Assembly: GCA_024276295.1 (NCBI GenBank)
Contig: JAJRXN010000090.1
Coordinates: 1 to 5,684 of the forward strand
Reading direction: 5' to 3'
DNA length: 5,684 bases
Source of the DNA: Acidobacteriota bacterium
GTDB lineage: Bacteria; Acidobacteriota; Polarisedimenticolia; J045
The translations under genes were made by a program, and so were the position numbers. Positions 1 to 5,511 of the stretch are shown here, piece after piece (within the stretch, counting starts at the first letter, position 1; every line of letters begins with the position of its first letter). The notes under the pieces are model-generated. The model searched no databases. It saw only the letters and a program-made list of their open reading frames with translations, and was not told where the DNA came from.

Positions 1-1
1 G

Positions 2-463
2 ACGGTCCACGCCCTCGGCGGTCCGGCGATGATCGCCGCCGCCCGGCAGGCAGCCGAGCAGGCCGGCTCGCCGCGGCCGAGGATTCTCGCGGTGACCGTG
101 CTGACCTCCCACGACCGCGAGGAACTGGCCCGGATCGGCCTCGAGGGCCGGCCGGCCGACCAGGTGCTGCGACTCGCGCGCATGGCGCTCGACGCCGGCG
201 CGGACGGACTGGTCAGCAGCCCGCTGGAATGCTGCGTGCTGCGCGAGGCGCTCGGAGGCGCTCCGACGATCGTCACGCCGGGCGTCCGCCCGCTGGGCGC
301 GGCCCGCGGCGACCAGCGACGGATCGCCACGCCGGGCGAGGCGATCGCGGCCGGAGCCAGCCTGCTCGTCGTCGGACGGCCGGTGGTCGCCGCGGAGGAC
401 CCTGCGGCGGCGGCGCGGTCGATCTGCGAGGAGATCGCCGCCGCGGAGGCAGGCGCGCCGTGA
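2..463 (+). CDS. pyrF: Orotidine 5'-phosphate decarboxylase, C-terminal part (5' end outside window)
   Basis: Decarboxylates OMP to UMP in the last step of de novo pyrimidine synthesis; a soluble cytoplasmic TIM-barrel enzyme. The window shows 153 codons in frame from base 2, ending at TGA 461-463. It opens with TVHALGG, the conserved stretch that follows the catalytic Asp-Lys-Asp region in this family, so about 80-90 N-terminal residues including the catalytic DxKxxD motif lie upstream. Further family motifs are AVTVLTS (fragment residues 30-36), GADGLVSSP (66-74), TPGVRP (92-97) and VVGRP (123-127), the last two being the phosphate-binding loops of the barrel. An ATG at 29 lies inside the conserved domain and is not the start. 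The stop overlaps the next gene's GTG start by 4 bases, so the two are probably translationally coupled. Identity is secure; whether the missing N-terminus is intact cannot be seen. Confidence 0.95.
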   Translation, partial: TVHALGGPAMIAAARQAAEQAGSPRPRILAVTVLTSHDREELARIGLEGRPADQVLRLARMALDAGADGLVSSPLECCVLREALGGAPTIVTPGVRPLGAARGDQRRIATPGEAIAAGASLLVVGRPVVAAEDPAAAARSICEEIAAAEAGAP

Positions 464-1524
464 GCGACGAGGCGGCACCGCTGCCGCAGCTCCTCCCTCC
501 CGCCAGGCTCCACGCGCCGGCACCGGCGTCGGGCTGGCGCTACCGGTCGGCGTTTCCGCTGCCCGCCCGGCTGCGCCCCGTCACCCTCGGCGAAGGGTTC
601 GTTCCTCTCGAACGGCTGCGGGTCTCCGGACTGCCCGAGGGCGTGTTCGCCCTGCGCGACGATCTCGAACCGACGGGTTCGTGGAAGGACCGAGGCTCGA
701 CGCTGCTGGTCAGCGCGCTGCACGCCGCGCGGATCCGCTCGGTGATCGAGGACTCCTCGGGCAACGCCGCGCTCTCGCTGGCGACCTACGCCCGCGCTGC
801 CGGAATCGCGCTGAAGGCGTTCGTGCCCGAATCGGCATCGGCCGCCAGGAAGCGGCTGATCGCCGAGGCGGGCGCCAGCCTGGTCGAGGTGCCCGGCCCC
901 CGCCTCGAGGCGACGCGGGCGGCGCGACGGGAGGCGGCGCGGGGCGCGGTCTGGGCGGCGCACGCGACGCAGACGTTCCACGCCCTCGGCGCGGCGACCG
1001 CCGCGTTCAACATCGCGGAACACCTGGGCGCGATGCCGCGGATGGTCGTCGTCCCGGTCGGCCAGGGCGGGCTGCTCGCGGGCATGGCGCGCGGGTTCGA
1101 GGCTCTCGCCCGCGCCGGCCGCGGTCCCCTCCCGCGTCTGGTCGGCGTCCAGACCGCCCGCTGCGCGCCGATCGCGCGGGCATTCGAGCGCGGCGAGGCG
1201 CAGGTCGAGGAGGTGTCCGCCCCGACCGAGCCTCCGCTGGCCGAAGGGGTCGCGATCTCCCGACCGGCTCGCGGCGCCGAGGTGCTCGAGGCCGTCCGCC
1301 GCTCGGAAGGCTCGGTCGTCGCCGTCGACGAGCTGGCGGTCGAGCGCGCCCTGCGGCTGCTGTGGCTCGCCGGATTCAAGGTCGAACCGACCGCCGCCCT
1401 CCCGGTCGCCTGGCTGCTCGCGGAGTGCGCGCGCCGCGGCACGGACAGGCTCGAAGGCGTCGTCGTCGTGCTGACCGGCGCCGGCATCCGGCAGGGACTC
1501 TCGCTGGTCGACGGACTCGGCTGA
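460..1524 (+). CDS. Threonine synthase-like PLP-dependent enzyme (fold type II)
   Basis: A 354-residue cytoplasmic PLP enzyme of the tryptophan synthase beta/threonine synthase superfamily. Seen directly: LGEGFVPL near residues 43-50, the PLP-lysine motif TGSWKDRG (72-79, Schiff-base Lys76), SSGN (99-102) contacting the cofactor, the phosphate-cradling loop GQGGLLAG (201-208), KVEPTAA (307-313), and LTGAG (338-342) at the cofactor pyridine end. Length matches short-form threonine synthases, but the N-terminal CxxC zinc-binding segment common in those is absent. The family's substrate-phosphate signature NSxNPxRxxGQ aligns with HATQTFHALGA (168-178), losing the Asn, Ser and Arg. The lysine motif has Trp where Phe or Tyr is usual. 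The GTG start at 460 is chosen because it overlaps the pyrF stop (GTGA) and places the conserved N-terminus correctly. The enzyme may act on a substrate other than phosphohomoserine; threonine synthase is the nearest family but not a proven function. Confidence 0.85.
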   Translation: MSDEAAPLPQLLPPARLHAPAPASGWRYRSAFPLPARLRPVTLGEGFVPLERLRVSGLPEGVFALRDDLEPTGSWKDRGSTLLVSALHAARIRSVIEDSSGNAALSLATYARAAGIALKAFVPESASAARKRLIAEAGASLVEVPGPRLEATRAARREAARGAVWAAHATQTFHALGAATAAFNIAEHLGAMPRMVVVPVGQGGLLAGMARGFEALARAGRGPLPRLVGVQTARCAPIARAFERGEAQVEEVSAPTEPPLAEGVAISRPARGAEVLEAVRRSEGSVVAVDELAVERALRLLWLAGFKVEPTAALPVAWLLAECARRGTDRLEGVVVVLTGAGIRQGLSLVDGLG

Positions 1525-1535
1525 CTCCGCCCCGT

Positions 1536-1907
1536 TCAGAGCACCGTGACGCCGGTGCGCACCGCCCCGAGCACCGGTCCCGGAGCGTTCCGCGCGAGGC
1601 GATACTCCTCGGGAGTCAGGCAGAAGGGCCGCACCGGCGAGACCCCCGCGAGCAGCCCGCGGACGAGCGCGATCCTCTCCGCCACGGGACGCCCGCGAAA
1701 GCCCTCGGCGACGACCAGCAGTCCCGGAGGATGGTCGCCCACCGAGGCGGGACGGTCGGGCGGATCGAAGACGATCACCCGAGACGGATGCAACCGCTCG
1801 ACGAGCAGCGGGAGCACCTGCCGACGAACCCACTCGACAACGGGGTGTTTCGGACCGAGCGGTCCAGGGGGGGCCGGAGGGCGGCTTCCGGGAGGCGCGT
1901 CGTTCAT
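1536..1907 (-). CDS. Nucleotidyltransferase-like protein with degenerate active site
   Basis: A 123-residue soluble protein. Residues 21-66 resemble the core of a small polymerase-beta-type (MNT) nucleotidyltransferase: a helix, then PSRVIVFDPPDRP, then GLLVV. The C-terminus (CLTPEEYRLARNAPGPVLGAVRTGVTVL split around residue 110) matches the tail of bacterial single-domain members, which often carry C[YL]TPEE. The catalytic signature would be FGS followed by DxDLLVV. Here GS is replaced by DP (residues 48-49) and the DxD position reads HPPG (59-62) before LLVV, so metal-dependent transfer is unlikely. Residues 5-20 are Pro/Gly-rich and encoded across a G7 run (1867-1873 on the plus strand). 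ATG at 1907 is the only good start; no clear Shine-Dalgarno is visible. It begins 21 bases after the end of the interrupted protease frame on the same strand, so it is probably the last gene of that operon, and it converges with the PLP enzyme gene 11 bases away. Fold assignment is inferred from motifs only. Confidence 0.75.
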   Translation of the reverse strand: MNDAPPGSRPPAPPGPLGPKHPVVEWVRRQVLPLLVERLHPSRVIVFDPPDRPASVGDHPPGLLVVAEGFRGRPVAERIALVRGLLAGVSPVRPFCLTPEEYRLARNAPGPVLGAVRTGVTVL

Positions 1908-1928
1908 GCGCCCGAGGCTACAACAGGG

Positions 1929-2402
1929 TCATCGTTCCTCGTAGTCGATCACCCTGACGTCGATTTCGTTCACGTCCTCGATGATGCCCCCGAGCACGAT
2001 CCGGAACGCCGCCGACTGGCCGGTGACCAGCCGCGACGGCGTGACGACCGCCGTTCCGGTCGCGACCACCGTGCCCGAGGCATCCAGCCCCTCGGCGAGC
2101 ACCTCGACGTCGGCCAGTTCGAGCGGCCCCCGGTTGCGGACCACCCCCCGCACGACGATCGCGCCTCCCGCCTTTTCCGCACGATGCGAAACGACCTCGA
2201 CCAGCCGCGGCAGGCCGCGCTCGCGCAGGCTGGCGCGCACGACCGGATCCCACCCGGAGGTCTCGAGCGCGGCGACCGCCTCGCGATCCGCGGCGTCGGC
2301 CCGGCCGAGGGACGCCAGCAGGAAGGCCCGCAGCACGCGATAGTCGGCGACGCCGGCCAGCCCCGGATCCTCGAGCGCGCGGTCGAGATTGGCGAGCGCC
2401 TC
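1929..2402 (-). pseudogene. Separated C-terminal part of the TPR protease: TPR remainder plus FxLYD-like domain
   Basis: 157 codons in the same frame as the upstream protease, from just after the TAA at 2403-2405 to TGA at 1929-1931. The first residues, EALANLDRALEDP, complete the TPR repeat cut by the stop: they supply the conserved Ala-Leu, Ala and Pro positions missing from LADCLARAGRA. A second helical pair follows (YRVLRAFLLASLGRADAADREAV, residues 21-43 of the fragment, quoted here only as a span). Residues about 68-152 look like an FxLYD-type beta-sandwich: VVRGVVRN, then LADVEVLAEGLDASGTVV, then LVTGQSAAFRIVL, the usual pattern of small extracytoplasmic domains. No Shine-Dalgarno or ATG lies near the beginning; the first GTG (2336) falls inside the repeat without a ribosome site, so independent translation is unlikely. 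It is either a pseudogene fragment, the product of stop readthrough, or an intact gene split by a base error. Confidence 0.75.
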
Positions 2403-3479
2403 TTACGCGCGTCCCGCGCGGGCCAGGCAGTCGGCGAGCACCGCATGGGCGGCCGCGGCGCGCGGTGCCTCGAGCCCGGCCATCAGCGCACGCTTCGCGA
2501 CCCCGATCGCCTGCTCGCAGCGGCCGGTTTCCGCCAGGTGGACCGCCTCGAGCTGGAGTGCCGGTCCGAAGTCGGGATCGATCCGCACCATCTGGCGCAC
2601 GAACGCCTCGAGTTCGGGAAGACTGTCGCGCGCCCAGGCGACTTCCGCCGCCTCGGTCAGCAGCGCCAGGTTCCGCGGATGCCGCGCCAGCGCACGGCGC
2701 GTCAGCTCGCCGGCCCGCACGAGCTGCCCGCGCTCGCGGTAGCGCCGGATCCATGCGGCGAGCGCCCCCGGATCGGCCAGGTTCGACGGCGTGTCCGCCT
2801 CGAGGGCCCGCTCGAACCCGAGGGCCCGATCGACCACCGGGAGCACCTGCTGGACGGGAACGGCGAAGTTGATGTTCTGCCCTTCCATCAGCGTCATCGA
2901 GCAGATGCCGACCACCCGTCCCGCGAGATCGAGCAGTGGACCGCCGGAGCTGCCCGGGCTGATCGGAGCGGTCGTCTGGATCAGATCGAGATCGGGATGC
3001 GAGTCGAGCGAGCGGCGTGCCGAGACGATGCCGTCCGAGACGGTGAACTCGTAGCCGCGCGGATGGCCGATCGCGAGCACCCGCGTGCCGACGTCCGGCG
3101 CGTCCAGTGCCGCCTCGAGCGGCGGCGCCGCCAGGCCGGTGACCCGCAGCACCGCGACATCGACATCGGGGTCCGCCTCGAGCACGTCGACGGAGGCGAG
3201 CAGCGCCCCGTCGATCGTCCGGACCATCACCTGCGAGACGCCGCGGACGACGTGCGCATTGGTCACCACCAGCCCGCGTTCGCGCAGCACGAAGCCGGTG
3301 CCGTAGGACGTCTCGCCGGTGGCGTCGACGGTCCCGAGCACCTCGACGACCGACGGACGCACGCGCGCGGAAAGGACAGAGAGATCCTCGCGGGCGACGG
3401 GAGCGGCGACGGCGACGCTCGCCATCCCCGCGAGAACGGACAGCCCGCAGGCTGCCGCCCGGATCGATCCTCTCTGCAT
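2403..3479 (-). CDS. Secreted trypsin-like serine protease (S1C/HtrA type) with TPR repeats, ending at a premature TAA
   Basis: 358 codons before an in-frame TAA. Residues 1-26 form a signal peptide (Arg3 and Arg7, hydrophobic core, cleavage near AVA-AP at 25/26), so the protein is exported. The protease domain spans about 33-220 with the full triad: His76 in TNAHVV, Asp107 in DVDVAVLRV, Ser178 in GSSGGP; GTGF (60-63) and NINFAVP (202-208) are typical of HtrA-family domains. In place of PDZ domains, residues from about 235 form TPR-like helical repeats (for example AAWIRRYRERGQLVRAGELTRRAL split around residue 250, and AVHLAETGRCEQAIGVAKRAL). The frame stops inside a further repeat, ...LADCLARAGRA, at the position before the conserved EAL. 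Homology continues in the same frame after the TAA, so the ancestral protein is about 515 residues. ATG 3479 is preferred over a TTG at 3503 because GGAGG sits 10 bases upstream and the signal peptide then begins properly. The 57-base gap from spmAB suggests cotranscription. The protease domain itself looks intact. Confidence 0.88.
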   Translation of the reverse strand: MQRGSIRAAACGLSVLAGMASVAVAAPVAREDLSVLSARVRPSVVEVLGTVDATGETSYGTGFVLRERGLVVTNAHVVRGVSQVMVRTIDGALLASVDVLEADPDVDVAVLRVTGLAAPPLEAALDAPDVGTRVLAIGHPRGYEFTVSDGIVSARRSLDSHPDLDLIQTTAPISPGSSGGPLLDLAGRVVGICSMTLMEGQNINFAVPVQQVLPVVDRALGFERALEADTPSNLADPGALAAWIRRYRERGQLVRAGELTRRALARHPRNLALLTEAAEVAWARDSLPELEAFVRQMVRIDPDFGPALQLEAVHLAETGRCEQAIGVAKRALMAGLEAPRAAAAHAVLADCLARAGRA

Positions 3480-3489
3480 CGTGCCACCG

Positions 3490-3494
3490 CCTCC
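3490..3494 (-). promoter_or_regulatory. Ribosome binding site deciding the protease start
   Basis: GGAGG on the minus strand, 10 bases before ATG 3479. It supports this ATG over the TTG at 3503, which lies upstream of the site and would add eight residues (four of them Gly) before the signal peptide. Confidence 0.7.
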
Positions 3495-3536
3495 GCGGTC
3501 CAATATGGTGCCGGGCGGCTCGCGGGGCTCCCGGGA

Positions 3537-4835
3537 TCAGGACAGCAGCAGGCGGCAGGCGATCGTCGCGCCGACGATGCCCGCCAGGTCGCCCGCAAGG
3601 CAGGCCGGGACGGCGTGGCGCGCCCGCCTCAGGCCGACCGCGCCGCCGTAGACCGCCAGCACGTAGAACGTCGTCTCCGTGCTGCCCATCAGCGTCGAGA
3701 CCAGGTACCCGATGAAGCTGTCCGGGCCGTGGGTCTTCATCGTCTCCACCATCAGGCCCATCGCCCCCGAGCCGGACAGGGGACGGACCAGCGCCATCGG
3801 CATCGCCTCGGCCGGAAAGCCGATCAGGTCGGTGAGCGGCGCGAGGATCCGCGCCAGCAGGTCCATCGCACCGGACCCGCGGAACAGCGCCACCGCGGCC
3901 AGGATCGCCACGAGATACGGAATGATCCGCACCGCGACCTGGAAGCCCTCCCGGGCCCCCTCGACGAGCGCCTCGTAGACGCGCACGCCGCGGGCCCATC
4001 CGTAGAGCAGCGGCAGCACGATCACCGCCAGCAGGATCAGCGAGGACAGTCGTGAGAGCGCGCTGCCGCCGACCTCCGCGCCGGCTCCGCCGACGGCCCA
4101 GCGGACCGAGAGCGCCGCGAGCACGACGAGCACGAGCGCGGCGTAGGCCGTCCGCCGCGGATTCCAGGGCGGCGCCTGGGGCACCGCGCCCGCGTCGACC
4201 GGGACGCCGTCCTCCTCGCGTGGCGCCACGTCGGCCACGACCGGGGGGCGGCTGCGGCGGAACGGTCCCAGCCGCGCCAGCAGCAGCGCCGCCGTCACCG
4301 CCACGAGGGTCGAGAGCGACGTGGCGATCCAGGTCGGGAACAGGATTCCGACCGGATCGGCCGAGTCGAGCGCGACGCGCAGGCCGATCGTGCCGGTCGG
4401 CAGGAGCGCCACGCTGGACGTGTTGATCGCCAGGAACAGGCACATCGCGTCGGTCGCCGTGCCCTTGCGTCCGTTGAGCCGGTCGAGTTCCTCCATCGCC
4501 TTGATTCCGAACGGCGTCGCGGCGTTGGCCAGCCCGATCATGTTGGCGCCGATGTTGAGCGTCATCGCGGCGATCGCCGGATGCCCGTCCGGCACGTCGG
4601 GAAACAGCCGCCGGAAGACCGGACGCAGGAGCCGGGACAGGCTGGCCAGCAGGCCGGCACGCTGGAGCACTTCCATCAGCCCGAGGAACAGGGCCATCAC
4701 CCCGATCAGCTCGATCGCGATCCGGACCGCCCCTCGGGCGGCTTCCAGCGTCTCGGTTCCCATCGTCTCGACCTGGCCCGTGGCCAGACCGACCAGGGCG
4801 GCGACGAGGACCAGCACGAGCAGGACGGCTTCCAT
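3537..4835 (-). CDS. Fused spore maturation SpmA-SpmB protein (nucleoside-recognition/Gate domain membrane protein)
   Basis: A 432-residue polytopic inner-membrane protein joining SpmA-like (1 to about 190) and SpmB-like (about 228-432) halves. Separate SpmA and SpmB act in spore core dehydration in Bacillus; fused versions occur widely in non-sporulating bacteria, where their role is not established and transport is only presumed from the Gate domain. Visible SpmA hallmarks: NIGANMIGLANAATPFGIKA (94-113) followed by MEELDRLN, and AINTSSVALLPTGTIGLR (136-153). SpmB hallmarks: IIPYLVAILAAVALFRGSGA (304-323), RPLSGSGAMG (351-360) and DSFIGYLVSTLMGSTETTFY (372-391). Hydrophobic segments recur through both halves; a charged, proline-rich linker at about 190-227 joins them. 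ATG 4835 is used because it begins the first membrane segment as in SpmA; no Shine-Dalgarno precedes it, and an extended -10-like element ends just 8 bases upstream. Probably the first gene of a minus-strand operon with the protease and the nucleotidyltransferase-like gene. Confidence 0.92.
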   Translation of the reverse strand: MEAVLLVLVLVAALVGLATGQVETMGTETLEAARGAVRIAIELIGVMALFLGLMEVLQRAGLLASLSRLLRPVFRRLFPDVPDGHPAIAAMTLNIGANMIGLANAATPFGIKAMEELDRLNGRKGTATDAMCLFLAINTSSVALLPTGTIGLRVALDSADPVGILFPTWIATSLSTLVAVTAALLLARLGPFRRSRPPVVADVAPREEDGVPVDAGAVPQAPPWNPRRTAYAALVLVVLAALSVRWAVGGAGAEVGGSALSRLSSLILLAVIVLPLLYGWARGVRVYEALVEGAREGFQVAVRIIPYLVAILAAVALFRGSGAMDLLARILAPLTDLIGFPAEAMPMALVRPLSGSGAMGLMVETMKTHGPDSFIGYLVSTLMGSTETTFYVLAVYGGAVGLRRARHAVPACLAGDLAGIVGATIACRLLLS

Positions 4836-4843
4836 GGGCGCGG

Positions 4844-4852
4844 ATGGTACCA
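4844..4852 (-). promoter_or_regulatory. Possible extended -10 promoter element for spmAB
   Basis: Read on the minus strand the bases are TGGTACCAT: a TGn extension followed by TACCAT, which matches 4 of 6 positions of TATAAT and fits TAnnnT. The last T is 8 bases before the A of ATG 4835, so transcription would begin at or within a couple of bases of the start codon. No -35 match is found 16-18 bases upstream. The lack of a Shine-Dalgarno before spmAB agrees with this, but the match is short and may be chance. Confidence 0.3.
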
Positions 4853-4871
4853 GCCGTGCCGGACCCGGGGA

Positions 4872-4916
4872 GGAAAGTCCGGACTTGACCGGCGTTCGCC
4901 GCGGCCCGAACTTTCC
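4872..4916. repeat. Inverted repeat in the divergent promoter region, containing a perfect 12-bp palindrome
   Basis: GGAAAGTCCGG (4872-4882) and CCGAACTTTCC (4906-4916) are inverted copies matching at 10 of 11 positions, separated by 23 bases. The left arm overlaps a perfect palindrome, AAGTCCGGACTT (4875-4886). A -35-like TTGACC (4885-4890) overlaps the palindrome's right edge and reads toward the pseudopilin-like gene, although the best -10 at normal spacing is poor (GAACTT, 4908-4913). The A-rich arms stand out from the GC-rich surroundings. In minus-strand RNA the arms could pair as an 11-bp stem with a single G-U. It could be an operator, an RNA hairpin, or chance. Confidence 0.45.
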
Positions 4917-4939
4917 GCTGGAGAGGGTCCTCGGCCGGG

Positions 4940-4945
4940 AAGGAG
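4940..4945 (+). promoter_or_regulatory. Ribosome binding site of the pseudopilin-like gene
   Basis: AAGGAG, 5 bases before GTG 4951. It decides the start in favour of 4951 over GTG 4945, whose first base is the last base of this motif. Confidence 0.7.
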
Positions 4946-4950
4946 TGCGC

Positions 4951-5511
4951 GTGCGGGACGAGACGGACGGTGGCGAGGCGCGGGAGACGCGGGGAGCGGC
5001 GCGCTGGCTGACGCCGGTCCTCGCCGGCCTGGCTCTGGCGCTGCTCGTCTGGTCCGGCTGGCAGGCCTGGCAGCGGGTGGCCACCGAACGCCGGCTCGAC
5101 GCCCTGGTCGCGGGCGGCGAGCAGATCTTCGCCGCGATCGACGCGTACGTCGCCGATCGCGGGGCCCCCCCGCCCCCCGGTTCCTCCCGGCCCGGCGGAC
5201 TGAACGCGCGGACCCTCGCCCCCCTGTCCTCCGAGGGCTATCTCGCGGGCGCGTCGGGGATCATCGAGCATCTCGCGGGCCAGCGGATCTCGGCCTACGA
5301 CGTGGCCGGCGAGCGGTTCTGGATGGTGATCCGTGACGCGGACGATCCCCGGCTCGCGCTGCTGATCGCGCGGACCGACCGCTTCCCGCTGGTGCCCGAG
5401 ACCTGGATCGAGGGGCTCTACCGCATCGAGGGCAGCCGCTTGGTAAAGATCGAACCGCCGCCCGCCGCGCCGCGCCGCGCCGGCCGGAAGGATGCCGATG
5501 GCCGGTCCTGA
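4951..5511 (+). CDS. Single-pass membrane protein, pseudopilin-like in layout but without prepilin leader
   Basis: 186 residues. Residues 1-18 are charged, 19-37 form one membrane helix (WLTPVLAGLALALLVWSGW), and the helix continues into an amphipathic stretch (WQRVATERRLDALVAGGEQ) leading to IFAAIDAYVADRGAPPPP, then LNARTLAPLSSEGYLAGA. This order (hydrophobic helix, long helix, 'Y...G.PP', 'L...GYL') recalls type II secretion/type IV pseudopilins, but there is no GFTLxE prepilin peptidase site, so homology is only suggestive. The remainder (115-170) is a mixed alpha/beta segment with VAGERFWMVIRDADDPRL and ETWIEGLYRIEGSRLVKIE; the tail is Pro/Arg-rich. The N-terminal charge balance leaves topology uncertain, though the C-terminal part is probably outside the membrane. 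GTG 4951 is chosen because AAGGAG lies 5 bases upstream; a GTG at 4945 overlaps that site, and the longer frame upstream runs antisense through spmAB. Function unknown; it overlaps the next gene. Confidence 0.75.
   Translation: MRDETDGGEARETRGAARWLTPVLAGLALALLVWSGWQAWQRVATERRLDALVAGGEQIFAAIDAYVADRGAPPPPGSSRPGGLNARTLAPLSSEGYLAGASGIIEHLAGQRISAYDVAGERFWMVIRDADDPRLALLIARTDRFPLVPETWIEGLYRIEGSRLVKIEPPPAAPRRAGRKDADGRS
5486..5491 (+). promoter_or_regulatory. Ribosome binding site of the last, partial gene
   Basis: GGAAGG inside the 3' end of the preceding gene, 6 bases before ATG 5498. It argues for that ATG rather than ATG 5492, which directly abuts the motif. Confidence 0.55.

Noticed and set aside
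229..459. Upstream extension of the PLP enzyme gene to a start at 229
   Set aside because: The extension lies entirely within pyrF in another frame and is Arg/Gly-rich; the GTG overlapping the pyrF stop gives the family's normal length.
1525..1535. Bidirectional terminator in the convergent gap
   Set aside because: The 11 bases and flanks show no stem with a T-run on either strand.
3508..3536. Terminator or promoter between spmAB and the protease gene
   Set aside because: CCGGG and CCCGG arms could pair in the minus-strand transcript, but no U-run follows, and the CATATT near 3502-3507 lacks a -35 and would start transcription on top of the ribosome site.
681..4055. A very long open plus-strand frame
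   Set aside because: It is out of frame with the PLP enzyme and antisense to the minus-strand operon; composition is Arg/Gly/Ala-rich and featureless.
4321..4950. Upstream extension of the pseudopilin-like gene
   Set aside because: It would run antisense through spmAB and across the divergent spacer; a good ribosome site marks GTG 4951 instead.
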